Assembly: GCF_001941865.1 (NCBI RefSeq)
Contig: NZ_CP016162.1
Location: 806,001-870,000, forward strand
From: Pseudomonas alcaliphila JAB1
Lineage (GTDB): Bacteria > Pseudomonadota > Gammaproteobacteria > Pseudomonadales > Pseudomonadaceae
DNA length: 64,000 bases
Direction of reading: 5' to 3'
The number at the start of each line of letters is the position of its first letter. Position 1 is the first letter of the stretch. Below the pieces are notes generated by a model. The model was given only the letters and a program-made list of their open reading frames with translations. It ran no database searches and was not told the origin of the DNA. Shown here piece by piece: positions 8,666-17,034 of the stretch. The position numbers were made by a program, and so were the translations under genes.

Positions 8666-9415
8666 TCAGCGTGGTCGGCAGATCCAGTGCAGGTAGCGGC
8701 CGAGCCCCTCGAAGCTGGGGTGGCGGCGGTGCGCCAGTTCCATTTCCAGCAGGTCGATCAGCTCGGCCTTGGCCTGAAATTGCTGCGGCATGTAATCGTG
8801 GAAAACGCGTACGCCGCTACGGCTTTCGACCTGCCAGTAGGCCGCGAGTTGCGTGGCCAGCTCCCGTGGGTCGACCGGTTGCTGTGGCGTCAGGCTCTGT
8901 TTCTCGCCAGCGAAGTGTTCCTTGCGCAGCTTGCGAAAATGGCCCTTGAGCAGGTTGCGGTAGATCAGCGCGTCCTTGTTGTAGAAGGCCAGCGACAGCC
9001 AGCCATCTTTGGCCGTCAGCTGGTGCAGCACCGGCAGGATGGCTGCCGGCTCGGCCAGCCACTCCAGCACGGCGTGGCACAGCACCAGATCGAAGGGCTC
9101 TTGCAGTTGACCGAGCAGTTCCTGCCAGGACGCCTGGATGAAGGTGGCGTGCTGGCCTGCTTCTGCAAAACGCTGGCGCGCACCTTCGAGCATGGGTTCG
9201 GCCGGCTCGGCCAGGGTGACCTGGTGACCACGCTGGGCCAGCCACAGGCTCATATGACCCAGGCCGGCGCCGACGTCCAGCACGCGCAGCGGGCGATCCG
9301 GCAGCTCCTCGGCCAGGTCGGCCTGCAGCACGGCGAGGCGGATGGCACCCTTGGCGCCGCCGTAGATCTTCTCGGCGAAACGGGTGGCGAGTTCGTCGAA
9401 GTGGCGATCGCTCAT
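8666..9415 (-). CDS. cmoM: tRNA 5-carboxymethoxyuridine methyltransferase CmoM
   Basis: A class I SAM-dependent methyltransferase of 249 residues. The SAM-binding motif I is [12 protein letters not shown] (about 45-56), and the family N-terminus [16 protein letters not shown], with [12 protein letters not shown], matches the SmtA/CmoM group. CmoM methylates the cmo5U34 wobble base to mcmo5U in several tRNAs. The ATG at 9415 overlaps the stop of the upstream MazG-like gene by four bases (ATGA), so the two are translationally coupled. Identification is by family resemblance; related SAM methyltransferases of Pseudomonas are the main alternative. Confidence 0.85.
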   Translation of the reverse strand: MSDRHFDELATRFAEKIYGGAKGAIRLAVLQADLAEELPDRPLRVLDVGAGLGHMSLWLAQRGHQVTLAEPAEPMLEGARQRFAEAGQHATFIQASWQELLGQLQEPFDLVLCHAVLEWLAEPAAILPVLHQLTAKDGWLSLAFYNKDALIYRNLLKGHFRKLRKEHFAGEKQSLTPQQPVDPRELATQLAAYWQVESRSGVRVFHDYMPQQFQAKAELIDLLEMELAHRRHPSFEGLGRYLHWICRPR

Positions 9416-9717
9416 TTGAGGAAGCGCCGTTCGTTATCGGCGAGCTTGTCGAGCACCGCCTGGTTCATGTCGAGGCCCAGCTCACTGCACAGTTGCAGCA
9501 GGTAAAGCACCACGTCGGCCACTTCCTGCCCGGCATGGGCGAGTTGCTCTGGAGGCAACTGGCGCGACTGCTCCTCGCTCAGCCACTGGAAGATTTCCAC
9601 CAGCTCGGCCATTTCCACGCTGGCGGCCATGACCAGGTTCTTCGGGCTTTGGTAACGGCGCCAATCGTTGTGATCGCGAATGGCGTGCATGCGGGCGGTA
9701 AGTTCAGCGAGGTTCAT
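9412..9717 (-). CDS. MazG-like nucleotide pyrophosphohydrolase
   Basis: A 101-residue all-alpha protein of the MazG-like/RS21-C6 family. The metal-binding signature is visible as EMAELVEIFQW and EVADVVLYLLQL, the paired ExxE and ExxD motifs that hold Mg2+ for hydrolysis of nucleoside triphosphates to monophosphate and pyrophosphate. The ATG at 9717 is chosen for its upstream GGAG; an in-frame start eight codons upstream would run into a strong inverted repeat. It overlaps cmoM by four bases. It probably acts as a house-cleaning enzyme for modified nucleotides. Confidence 0.88.
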   Translation of the reverse strand: MNLAELTARMHAIRDHNDWRRYQSPKNLVMAASVEMAELVEIFQWLSEEQSRQLPPEQLAHAGQEVADVVLYLLQLCSELGLDMNQAVLDKLADNERRFLK

Positions 9718-9724
9718 GATGCGG

Positions 9725-9760
9725 CTCCGTTCGAGCCGCATAGCTTCGGCTCGAACGGAG
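9725..9760. repeat. Perfect 14-bp inverted repeat upstream of the MazG-like gene
   Basis: CTCCGTTCGAGCCG at 9725-9738 and its exact complement at 9747-9760 flank an 8-base loop. It begins 8 bases before the MazG-like start codon and covers its ribosome binding site region, so a hairpin in the mRNA could mask that site. Confidence 0.75.
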
Positions 9761-9810
9761 GCGACCGCAAGTCGTTGGCGGGAAGGCGTCGGCAGAGCAG
9801 CGACTTTTGT

Positions 9811-9953
9811 GAGAGCGAGCTGGGCTCGCGAAGCTTTTCCGCTGGCCAGATTCGCGAGCAGAGCTCGCTCCTACGCACTCGCATAGCCGTAGCCCGGATG
9901 TGATCCGGGGCGGATGTTCTCGATATCAGCTCCCGGATAACATCGGGCCACGT
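9811..9953. repeat. REP-type intergenic repeats
   Basis: This stretch holds imperfect palindromes of the Pseudomonas REP kind: GCGAGCTGGGCTCGCGAAGC paired with a TTCGCGAGCAGAGCTCGCTC arm, then GTAGCCCGGATGTGATCCGG and a final CCCGGATAACATCGGG. No gene is seen between the MazG-like start and the MaoC-like stop. Confidence 0.7.
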
Positions 9954-10810
9954 CAGACAGTCAACGGCTGCCAGCTACCGGCCATATGCGGGGTGTCGCT
10001 TTCGCCGATGAGGCGGAACTGGCCGTTGGCGCCCGGCTCGCTGGCTTGCAGGGCCACGTGAGTGGGCAGCAGCACCGGCTTCTGGAACCGCACCTCGACC
10101 ACGTAGCCGGCCTGCGGCAGGTGGGCCTGCAGGGCCGCCAGGCTGCGCGCCTTGTTCCACAGACCATGGGCGATGGCGCGCGGGAAGCCGAACAGACGTG
10201 CCGTTGCGGCGTACAGGTGGATCGGGTTGTAGTCGCCGGCCACACGCGCGTAGCGCCGGCCGGTATCGGCGGGCGCGCCCCAATCGGCCAGTGGCGTCAG
10301 CTCCAGCGGCGACTGTTCGGCGCGCAGTGGCGACTGCCCGTCGAGACGCAGGGCGCGGCAGAGAATGCGGCTGTCACCTTCCCAGAGCAGGCCGAGCTGA
10401 TCTTCCAAACGGGTGATCAGGCTGAAGGTGGCGCCCTTGTCGTGCGGTTGCAGGTCAGTGACCTGCACGCTGATCTGGAACGGCCCCAGCCCGCCCAGTG
10501 GGCGCAGCACGCGGATACGATTTTCCAGATGCACCAGGCCCAGCAGCGGGAAGGGAAAGCGGCGGTCGGTGAGCAACTTCATCTGCAGACTGAAGGCCAG
10601 CACATGCGGATAGACCGGCGGCAGGTACGGGCTGTCTGCGATGGCGCAGACCTGGCGATAGCGCGCCAGGTGCTGCGGATCCACCTCCACGCGGCAGCGC
10701 AGGCCGATATTGGGTAACTGGCGGCCAGTCACCTTGCGGCGCAGGGCCGCGCGCAGGAACAGGCCAGGCAGGGCAGGTGGTGTATCGAGATCGAGCCAGT
10801 CGATGGCCAT
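9953..10810 (-). CDS. MaoC-like acyl dehydratase
   Basis: The 285-residue protein carries a C-terminal hot-dog fold with the hydratase-2 type motif YARVAGDYNPIHLYAATARL followed by FGFPRAIAHGLW (Asp and His catalytic pair region, about 188-220). The N-terminal half looks like a second, degenerate hot-dog domain, as in double hot-dog enoyl-CoA hydratases. Expected activity is hydration of trans-2-enoyl-CoA or -ACP. The start ATG at 10810 has AAGGAG nine bases upstream. It lies near an AraC regulator, a FabG-like reductase and a thiolase, which together could form a fatty acid or beta-oxidation-like pathway, but it is separated from them by a long repeat. Confidence 0.85.
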   Translation of the reverse strand: MAIDWLDLDTPPALPGLFLRAALRRKVTGRQLPNIGLRCRVEVDPQHLARYRQVCAIADSPYLPPVYPHVLAFSLQMKLLTDRRFPFPLLGLVHLENRIRVLRPLGGLGPFQISVQVTDLQPHDKGATFSLITRLEDQLGLLWEGDSRILCRALRLDGQSPLRAEQSPLELTPLADWGAPADTGRRYARVAGDYNPIHLYAATARLFGFPRAIAHGLWNKARSLAALQAHLPQAGYVVEVRFQKPVLLPTHVALQASEPGANGQFRLIGESDTPHMAGSWQPLTV

Positions 10811-10945
10811 TGGCGAACTCCTTGGCGAATGAATGACAGCAGCTTAACCCTCAGACCCACGCTGGCATTGGCTGTTCTGCCCGGCGTGTGCGCAGGCTAG
10901 CCAATCGGTCTGCGACGTGGTTTGCGCGCGGCGGCTCGCTGCCCC

Positions 10946-11139
10946 TTGTAGGTCTTTGAAGAACGTCGGCGACGACTGCATGGATGCAGGAGGTAGAGCG
11001 AAGCAGGAAGCCCGAGCCGAGGCAGGCAATACAAGGCAAAAACGGGCGAGAAAGCGCAGTTTACGTGCTGTAAATGAGCATTTTGAGGCCGTTTTTAACG
11101 CAGAATTGCCAACGTAGGTAGTTCTTCAATGGCCTGCTA
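10946..11139 (-). repeat. Long palindromic repeat, copy 1 (extended type)
   Basis: This gene-free interval between the MaoC-like gene and the AraC regulator holds one copy of a six-member family. Ends: TTGTAGGTCTTTGAAGAACG and, on the other strand, TTAGCAGGCCATTGAAGAAC. The conserved core GTAAATGAGCATTTTGA is at about 11070-11086. It shares an extra arm of about 60 bases (10970-11030) with copy 6, in opposite orientation. It ends 53 bases before the AraC start, so it forms part of that promoter region. Confidence 0.85.
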
Positions 11140-11191
11140 AGATGGCGCCGCTCACGAAAAATGCTCACTAATAAAAAGAACAGCAGGAATC

Positions 11192-12184
11192 ATGCGTGAC
11201 CTGACCGACGATGTGGCGCTGATGCGCCCGGTAATCGATGCCCTGCGTGCCAGTGGAACCGACCCTGACCGCGTGCTGGTGCGCGTTGGCCTGCCTCCTG
11301 GCGGCCTTCCGGCTGGCCGCTTTCCCCATGCGGCCCAGGCCGCGTTCTGGAAGGCTGCCAGCGAAGAGTGCGGCGAGGAGCACGTCGGCCTTTACCTGGC
11401 CCAGCACCTGCCCGCCTTCCATGGCCTGCTTCTGGAATACCTGTTTCTCTCCAGCGAAACCTTCGGCGTTGGCCTGCGCCACGCGCTGCGCTACGTGCGC
11501 CTGCTCTCCGACACCCTCAGCGCGCGTCTGGACGTAGACGGCGATATGGCCGTGCTGACGTTGGGCGTGGAGACCGACACGCCGCGGCATTTCCCGGAAA
11601 TGTTGGCGGGGGCGGTGATCCGTCTGTTCGCGGCCTTGACCGAAAACGATTTTCGCCCGCGTGAGGTGCGTTTCATGCATGCCGAGGGCGCGCCCGCTGA
11701 GCGCTACCAGGCGGTTTATGGCTGCCCGGTACGCCTCGGCGCCGAGGACTGCGCGCTACTGTTCGACGCTGCGGTTCTGGACAAGGCTTCGCGCCACGCC
11801 GCACCTGAATTGCTGCGCATGCACGAGTCGTTGGCGCGGCGGCAATTGGCGGAAGTGGAGAGGCTGGACCTGGTGCGCCAGGTGCGCGAGCTGATCGCCG
11901 AGTTGTTGGTCAATGGCGGCGCCACCCTGGAACAGGTGGCAGCGCGCTTGAACATGCCGGCACGGCGCCTGCGTGAGCGCCTGGCCATGGCTGGGGTGCG
12001 CTTCAACGACCTGATCACCGACTACCGCTGTCGCCTGGCCAAGGAGCTGCTGCTCAAGACCGACGAGCGCATCGAGGTGATAGTCGAGCGCACCGGCTTC
12101 TCCGAGCCGAGCACCTTCTACCGCGCGTTCAAGCGCTGGGTCGGGGAAACGCCGGTGGAGTTTCGCAAGCGCGGCAAAGGTTGA
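11192..12184 (+). CDS. AraC-family transcriptional regulator
   Basis: A 330-residue regulator with an N-terminal ligand-binding region of the Arabinose_bd type (about 15-200) and a C-terminal double helix-turn-helix (about 225-328). The second helix-turn-helix and signature are conserved: RIEVIVERTGFSEPSTFYRA followed by FKRWVGETPVEFR. ATG 11192 has AGGA upstream. It is encoded convergently with the FabG-like gene and near the thiolase; from memory a similar trio exists in P. aeruginosa (PA4785-PA4787). It probably controls that reductase/thiolase pair. The effector is unknown. Confidence 0.9.
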   Translation: MRDLTDDVALMRPVIDALRASGTDPDRVLVRVGLPPGGLPAGRFPHAAQAAFWKAASEECGEEHVGLYLAQHLPAFHGLLLEYLFLSSETFGVGLRHALRYVRLLSDTLSARLDVDGDMAVLTLGVETDTPRHFPEMLAGAVIRLFAALTENDFRPREVRFMHAEGAPAERYQAVYGCPVRLGAEDCALLFDAAVLDKASRHAAPELLRMHESLARRQLAEVERLDLVRQVRELIAELLVNGGATLEQVAARLNMPARRLRERLAMAGVRFNDLITDYRCRLAKELLLKTDERIEVIVERTGFSEPSTFYRAFKRWVGETPVEFRKRGKG

Positions 12185-12192
12185 TGCCATCC

Positions 12193-12300
12193 TGTGGGAG
12201 GGGCTTTAGCCGCGACCGTCGCCGCTGAAGCGCCTCCCACACATAGTCACTCGTGACCGTAGGGCGGGCCGGGCGGCGATCCGCTTCAGCCCACCAGCGC
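12193..12300. repeat. Two intergenic palindromic repeats between the AraC gene and the FabG-like gene
   Basis: At 12193-12243, TGTGGGAGGGGCTTTAGCCG pairs imperfectly with a CGCTGAAGCGCCTCCCACAC arm and may serve as a terminator for both convergent genes. At 12259-12300 there is one half of the GTAGGGTGGGC-type repeat that is found complete beside ndh at 41007. Confidence 0.7.
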
Positions 12301-12307
12301 AACGGTC

Positions 12308-13663
12308 TCAGGCGCCCAGCAGGCTCTGCCCACACACGCGCAGCACCTGCGCGGTCACCGCACCCGAGCCCGGCTGGGCGAACCAGGCCACGGCTTCGGC
12401 GACGTCCTGCGGCAGGCCACCCTGACTCATCGAATTCATCCGTCGCCCGGCTTCGCGGATGCCCAGCGGAATGGCGGCGGTCATCTGGGTTTCGATGAAG
12501 CCGGGGGCCACGGCGTTGATGCTGATGCCTTTCTTTGCCAGGGCCGGCGCCCAGGCCTGAGCCAGGCCGATCACGCCAGCCTTGCTCACCGCGTAGTTGG
12601 TCTGGCCCATGTTGCCGGCGATGCCGCTGATCGAGGCGATCAGCACCACGCGGCCGTTGTCGTGCAGCTTGTCGGCGTCCAGCAGCGCCTGGGTCAGCAC
12701 CTGTGGCGCCTTGAGGTTGACGTCGATCACCGAGTTCCAGAACGCATCGCTCATCTTCGCCAGGGTCTTGTCGCGAGTGATACCGGCGTTGTGCACGACG
12801 ATATCCAGGCCCTCGGGCAGCGCCTCGACCAGGCGCTGCGGCGCATCCTCGGCGCAGATGTCCAGGGTCACCGCCTGCCCACCCAGGCGCGCGGCCAGTG
12901 CCTGCAGCGCATCGGCCGCCTGGGGTACATCGAGCAGCACCACCTCGGCGCCGTCACGCGCCAGCACTTCGGCGATGGCGGCACCGATGCCGCGCGAGGC
13001 GCCGGTGACCAGGGCCTTCTTGCCGGCCAATGGGCGCGTCCAGTCCTTGACCTGTTCGCCGCAGGCGCCCAGGCGCAGCACCTGGCCGGAGACATAGGCA
13101 CTCTTGGGCGAGAGGAAGAAGCGCAGCGCGCCTTCCAGTTGCTGCTCGCCACCCTTGCCGACATAGAGCAACTGCACGCTGCCACCGCGACGGATTTCCT
13201 TGCCCAGCGAGCGGGTGAAACCTTCCAGTGAACGCTGCACGCTGGCGGCGATCGGGTCTTTGAGCGACTCGGGCGCGCGCCCCAGCACCACCACGCGAGG
13301 GCTATTGGCCAACCCCTTGAACGTGGGCTGGAAGAAATCGCGCAGCTCGATCAGCTGCTCGAAACGGGTCAGGTGGCTGGCGTCGAAGACCAGCGCCTTG
13401 AGTTTGGGGCCATGCTCGGCGGTCCAGCGGGGCAGGTCGAGCTGGCCGTCGCGAGCTGAGAACAATTGATCGGTGAGCTTGTTGGCGAAGGGCATCACGG
13501 CCTGGAGCAGTTCGCCTTCACCACCGAGCAGCAGGGCGCCGTCCACCGGTCGCACGCGGCCGGCCATCCAGCGTTCCAGGCGCACGGGCGCCGGCAGGCC
13601 GAGGGCGCCAACCAGGCGGCGGCCGGTGGAGGAGTTGGCGAAAGCGAGGTAACGATCGGACAT
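12308..13663 (-). CDS. Long FabG-like 3-oxoacyl-ACP/CoA reductase (SDR)
   Basis: This 451-residue protein has an N-terminal domain of about 200 residues with a degenerate Rossmann fold and a C-terminal short-chain dehydrogenase domain. The latter has GASRGIG (about 218-224), the NAG motif in VVHNAGITRD, and the catalytic Ser-Tyr-Lys with NYAVSKAG. It belongs to the high-molecular-weight FabG (FabG4-like) group that reduces 3-oxoacyl-CoA or -ACP with NAD(P)H. ATG 13663 begins MSDRYLAFANSSTG with CAGGAGCC upstream; the longer open frame runs into the divergent promoter region and is not used. The divergent thiolase gene starts 231 bases away, suggesting shared control. Confidence 0.9.
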   Translation of the reverse strand: MSDRYLAFANSSTGRRLVGALGLPAPVRLERWMAGRVRPVDGALLLGGEGELLQAVMPFANKLTDQLFSARDGQLDLPRWTAEHGPKLKALVFDASHLTRFEQLIELRDFFQPTFKGLANSPRVVVLGRAPESLKDPIAASVQRSLEGFTRSLGKEIRRGGSVQLLYVGKGGEQQLEGALRFFLSPKSAYVSGQVLRLGACGEQVKDWTRPLAGKKALVTGASRGIGAAIAEVLARDGAEVVLLDVPQAADALQALAARLGGQAVTLDICAEDAPQRLVEALPEGLDIVVHNAGITRDKTLAKMSDAFWNSVIDVNLKAPQVLTQALLDADKLHDNGRVVLIASISGIAGNMGQTNYAVSKAGVIGLAQAWAPALAKKGISINAVAPGFIETQMTAAIPLGIREAGRRMNSMSQGGLPQDVAEAVAWFAQPGSGAVTAQVLRVCGQSLLGA

Positions 13664-13894
13664 GAAGGGCTCCTGCGGGCGAATCGAAAGTCGTGCCACT
13701 GTACGCGGCAGTGGGCAAAGCGCAATTGACTCTGTCGCCTCACATGCCGGCAAGGCGGCCAATGTTCGCACCTGTTTGAGGTTTAGCCTGTGCGGCCAGA
13801 AGGCTACAGTGTCAGTCTCATGTTTCTGGGAACCGGCTGACGGGCAATAGTTCGCCACAGGTTTCTTCGATTTCTCGACCAGCAAGGAGTCCCC

Positions 13895-15172
13895 ATGACC
13901 CAGTTGCGCCGGGTCGCCATCGTAGGCGGCAATCGTATCCCGTTCGCCCGTTCCAACACTGTCTACGCCAGGGCGAGCAATCAGGAGATGTTGACCAGCG
14001 CCCTCGAAGGGCTGGTGGAGCGTTTCAATCTGCATGGCGAGCGCCTCGGTGAGGTGGTGGCCGGTGCCGTGCTCAAGCACTCGCGGGACTTCAACCTGAC
14101 CCGTGAATGCGTGCTGGGCTCGCGCCTGGCGCCGGAGACGCCGGCCTACGACCTGCAGCAGGCCTGCGGCACCGGCCTGGAAGCGGCGATTCTGGTGGCC
14201 AACAAGATCGCTCTTGGGCAGATCGACTGTGGCATCGCCGGCGGCGTCGATACCACCTCCGATGCGCCCATCGGCGTCAACGAGGGGCTACGGCAGATTC
14301 TGCTCGAGGCCAATCGCAGCAAGAGCACCGGCGACAGGATCAAGAGCCTGCTGAAGATTCGCCCGCGCCACCTGGCGCCGCACATTCCGCGTAATGGTGA
14401 GCCGCGCACCGGCTTGTCGATGGGCGAGCACTGCGAGCTGATGGCGCAGCGCTGGGCCATCCCGCGTGACGAGCAGGATCAGCTGGCACTGGCCAGTCAC
14501 CTGAAGCTGGCGGCGTCCTACGCCGAGGGTTGGCACGATGACCTGATGACGCCGTTTCTCGGCCTCACCCGCGACCAGAACCTGCGCCCGGACATCAGCG
14601 CGGAGAAGCTTGCGACCCTCAAGCCCTGTTTCGAACGCGGACCGCGTGGCACGCTGACCCCGGCCAACTCCACGCCGCTGACCGATGGCGCCTCGCTGGT
14701 GCTGCTGGCCAGCGAGGAATGGGCCAAGGCCCGCGGCTTGCCGGTGCTGGCTTACCTGCGCGATGGCGAAGCGGCGGCGGTGGACTTCGTCCAGGGCAAA
14801 GAGGGCCTGCTCATGGCACCGGTGTACGCGGTGCCGCGTCTGCTGGCGCGCAATGGCCTGACCCTGCAGGACTTTGACTACTACGAGATCCACGAGGCCT
14901 TCGCCGCTCAGGTGCTGTGCACGCTCAAGGCCTGGGAAGACGCCGAGTACTGCAAGGAGCGCCTGGACCTGGACGCCGCCCTGGGGTCCATCGACCGCAG
15001 CAAGATGAACGTCAAGGGCAGCTCGCTGGCTGCCGGTCACCCGTTCGCGGCCACCGGTGGACGCATCGTCGCCAACTTGGCCAAGCTGCTGTCGGTGGCC
15101 AGTGAGGGGCGCGGTTTGATCTCCATCTGCGCGGCAGGCGGTCAGGGTGTGACCGCAATCCTCGAGCGGTAA
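13895..15172 (+). CDS. Acetyl-CoA C-acyltransferase (thiolase)
   Basis: The 425-residue enzyme has all thiolase motifs: the nucleophilic cysteine in QQACGTGLEA (Cys91), the histidine in YYEIHEAFAAQ, and the C-terminal CAAGGQG with the second catalytic cysteine. It resembles the FadI branch in length and in the long insertion before GEPRTGLSMGEHCELMAQRW. It should catalyse the reversible condensation/cleavage of acyl-CoA with acetyl-CoA in the cytoplasm. The start ATG has AAGGAG seven bases upstream. With the divergent FabG-like reductase and nearby AraC regulator it forms a small fatty-acid or polyketone metabolism locus. A rho-independent terminator follows at 15231. Confidence 0.93.
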   Translation: MTQLRRVAIVGGNRIPFARSNTVYARASNQEMLTSALEGLVERFNLHGERLGEVVAGAVLKHSRDFNLTRECVLGSRLAPETPAYDLQQACGTGLEAAILVANKIALGQIDCGIAGGVDTTSDAPIGVNEGLRQILLEANRSKSTGDRIKSLLKIRPRHLAPHIPRNGEPRTGLSMGEHCELMAQRWAIPRDEQDQLALASHLKLAASYAEGWHDDLMTPFLGLTRDQNLRPDISAEKLATLKPCFERGPRGTLTPANSTPLTDGASLVLLASEEWAKARGLPVLAYLRDGEAAAVDFVQGKEGLLMAPVYAVPRLLARNGLTLQDFDYYEIHEAFAAQVLCTLKAWEDAEYCKERLDLDAALGSIDRSKMNVKGSSLAAGHPFAATGGRIVANLAKLLSVASEGRGLISICAAGGQGVTAILER

Positions 15173-15230
15173 TCCAATACGGGTGGTTGCAAGTCATCGC
15201 GATCACTCGATGTAAGCAACTCCGTGATTC

Positions 15231-15266
15231 GGGCGGCCCGCATAGCGCGTGGCCGCCCTTTTTTTT
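15231..15266 (+). terminator. Rho-independent terminator after the thiolase gene
   Basis: GGGCGGCC and GGCCGCCC form an 8-bp GC stem with a 12-base loop, followed directly by a run of eight T. Confidence 0.9.
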
Positions 15267-15274
15267 GCGCGAAG

Positions 15275-15352
15275 GTTCGCGGCGGGGCGCCGCTCCTACA
15301 GGTAGGTGCCACAGCTTTTCGTAGGAGCCCCGCCCCGGGGCGAAGCTTTTCT
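15275..15352. repeat. REP-type repeat pair upstream of cioA
   Basis: Two REP units in inverse orientation: TTCGCGGCGGGGCGCCGCTC followed by CTACAG, and GTAGGAGCCCCGCCCCGGGG followed by CGAAGCTTTT. The same units recur at 37458-37647, 57793-57872 and 62046-62120. The rest of the 420-base gap before cioA holds the terminator at 15231 and the ANR box at 15434. Confidence 0.8.
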
Positions 15353-15433
15353 GGCCAGCGCTGCGGTGGCCTGTCGCGCGGCAAATCACCACAGCGCCAG
15401 TTATGCCTTTAGCGGCTAGTCTTTTAGTATGCA

Positions 15434-15447
15434 TTGATCCAGATCAA
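15434..15447. promoter_or_regulatory. ANR/FNR box upstream of cioAB
   Basis: TTGATCCAGATCAA is a perfect match to the FNR/ANR consensus TTGAT-N4-ATCAA. It lies about 150 bases upstream of the cioA start. In P. aeruginosa the cioAB operon is known to be repressed by ANR at low oxygen, so a repressor site is the simplest reading. Confidence 0.85.
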
Positions 15448-15592
15448 TACGCCTTTTCGCGCTTTACTCAGCAGCTTCTCGGCTGCATACCACTTCCATA
15501 AGAACAATTTCAGTTCGTTTGACTCCAACACTTGGAGTCTATGGATCGGCTTTACGTGCTGGGGCCGAAATAACCCTGAATGAGGATGTGAC

Positions 15593-17032
15593 ATGTTCGG
15601 TCTAGAGGCGCTTGATCTCGCCCGAATCCAGTTTGCCTTCACCATTTCCTTCCACATCGTCTTCCCGGCCATCACCATCGGCCTGGCCAGTTATCTGGCG
15701 GTGCTCGAAGGTCTGTGGCTGAAGACCGGCAATACGCTATATCGCGATCTCTACCACTTCTGGTCGAAGATCTTCGCGGTCAATTTCGGCATGGGCGTAG
15801 TCTCCGGTCTGGTAATGGCCTATCAGTTCGGCACCAACTGGAGCGCATTCTCCGATTTTGCCGGGGCGGTCACCGGGCCACTACTGACGTACGAGGTGCT
15901 CACCGCGTTCTTCCTCGAAGCGGGCTTCCTCGGCGTCATGCTGTTCGGCTGGAATCGCGTCGGACCGGGCCTGCACTTCTTCTCCACGGTGATGGTGGCC
16001 ATCGGCACACTGATCTCGACTTTCTGGATTCTCGCCTCCAATAGCTGGATGCACACGCCGCAGGGGTTCGAGATCATCGACGGGCGGGTGATTCCGGTGG
16101 ACTGGTTCGCCGTGGTGTTCAACCCGTCGTTCCCCTATCGCCTGGCGCATATGGCTACGGCGGCGTTCCTCGCCACCGCCTTCTTCGTTGGCGCCTCGGC
16201 GGCCTGGCACCTGCTGCGCGGGCGTGACAACCCGGCGATCCGCAAGATGCTCTCGATGGCACTGTGGATGGCCCTGCTGGTGGCGCCGGTGCAGGCCTTC
16301 ATCGGTGACCTGCACGGCCTCAATACGCTCAAGTATCAGCCGGCGAAGATCGCCGCCATCGAGGGCCACTGGGAGAACGTCGGCGACGAGCCGACCCCGC
16401 TGATCCTCTTCGGCTGGCCGGATATGGAGCGCGAGGAAACCCGCTTCAAGGTGGAAATCCCCGCGCTCGGCAGCCTGATCCTGACCCACAGCCTGGACAA
16501 GCAGGTGCCGGCGCTCAAGGACTTCCCGCCGGAAGACCGGGCCAATTCCACCATCGTCTTCTGGACCTTCCGCGTCATGGTCGCCATGGGACTGATGATG
16601 ATCCTCACCGGCCTGTGGGGCACCTGGCTGCGTCGCGGCGAGCGGTTGTATACCTGCCGGCCGTTCCTGCACCTGGCGGTGTGGATGGGCCCCAGCGGGA
16701 TCATCGCCATCCTCGCGGGCTGGTACACCACCGAGATCGGCCGCCAGCCGTGGATCGTCCATGGTCTGATGCGTACCGCCGATGCTTCATCAGGGCATAG
16801 TGCGGCGCAGCTGGGCTTCACTCTGGCGCTGTTCGTGGTGGTCTATTTCGTGCTGTTCGGTGCGGGTATCGGCTACATGCTGCGCCTGGTGCGCAAGGGG
16901 CCGAAGATCGATGAGGGCAAGGAAACCTCAGAGGGTGGGCCTGGTCAACCGCGTACGCCAGCGCGTCCGCTGTCGGCTGCCGAAGAAGGCTTGGAAGACG
17001 GCGAAACCGACACCTTGCCGGAGAGGAGCTGA
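15593..17032 (+). CDS. cioA: Cyanide-insensitive terminal oxidase subunit I (bd-type quinol oxidase)
   Basis: A 479-residue integral membrane protein homologous to CydA. It has the N-terminal haem ligand region ISFHIVFPAITIGL, conserved helices throughout, and the GRQPWIVHGLMRT motif near the end. The periplasmic Q-loop is short, as in the CIO subfamily rather than E. coli bd-I. It oxidises quinol and reduces oxygen to water without proton pumping, and the CIO type tolerates cyanide. The start has GAGGATG upstream. cioB follows after two bases. The C-terminal tail of about 40 residues is hydrophilic and acidic. The ANR box at 15434 suggests repression at low oxygen. Confidence 0.95.
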   Translation: MFGLEALDLARIQFAFTISFHIVFPAITIGLASYLAVLEGLWLKTGNTLYRDLYHFWSKIFAVNFGMGVVSGLVMAYQFGTNWSAFSDFAGAVTGPLLTYEVLTAFFLEAGFLGVMLFGWNRVGPGLHFFSTVMVAIGTLISTFWILASNSWMHTPQGFEIIDGRVIPVDWFAVVFNPSFPYRLAHMATAAFLATAFFVGASAAWHLLRGRDNPAIRKMLSMALWMALLVAPVQAFIGDLHGLNTLKYQPAKIAAIEGHWENVGDEPTPLILFGWPDMEREETRFKVEIPALGSLILTHSLDKQVPALKDFPPEDRANSTIVFWTFRVMVAMGLMMILTGLWGTWLRRGERLYTCRPFLHLAVWMGPSGIIAILAGWYTTEIGRQPWIVHGLMRTADASSGHSAAQLGFTLALFVVVYFVLFGAGIGYMLRLVRKGPKIDEGKETSEGGPGQPRTPARPLSAAEEGLEDGETDTLPERS

Positions 17033-17034
17033 AC

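Noticed and set aside
12308..14080. N-terminal extension of the FabG-like protein to 590 residues
   Set aside because: The extra part overlaps the divergent promoter region and the thiolase start, and the start at 13663 has a proper ribosome binding site and family-like N-terminus.
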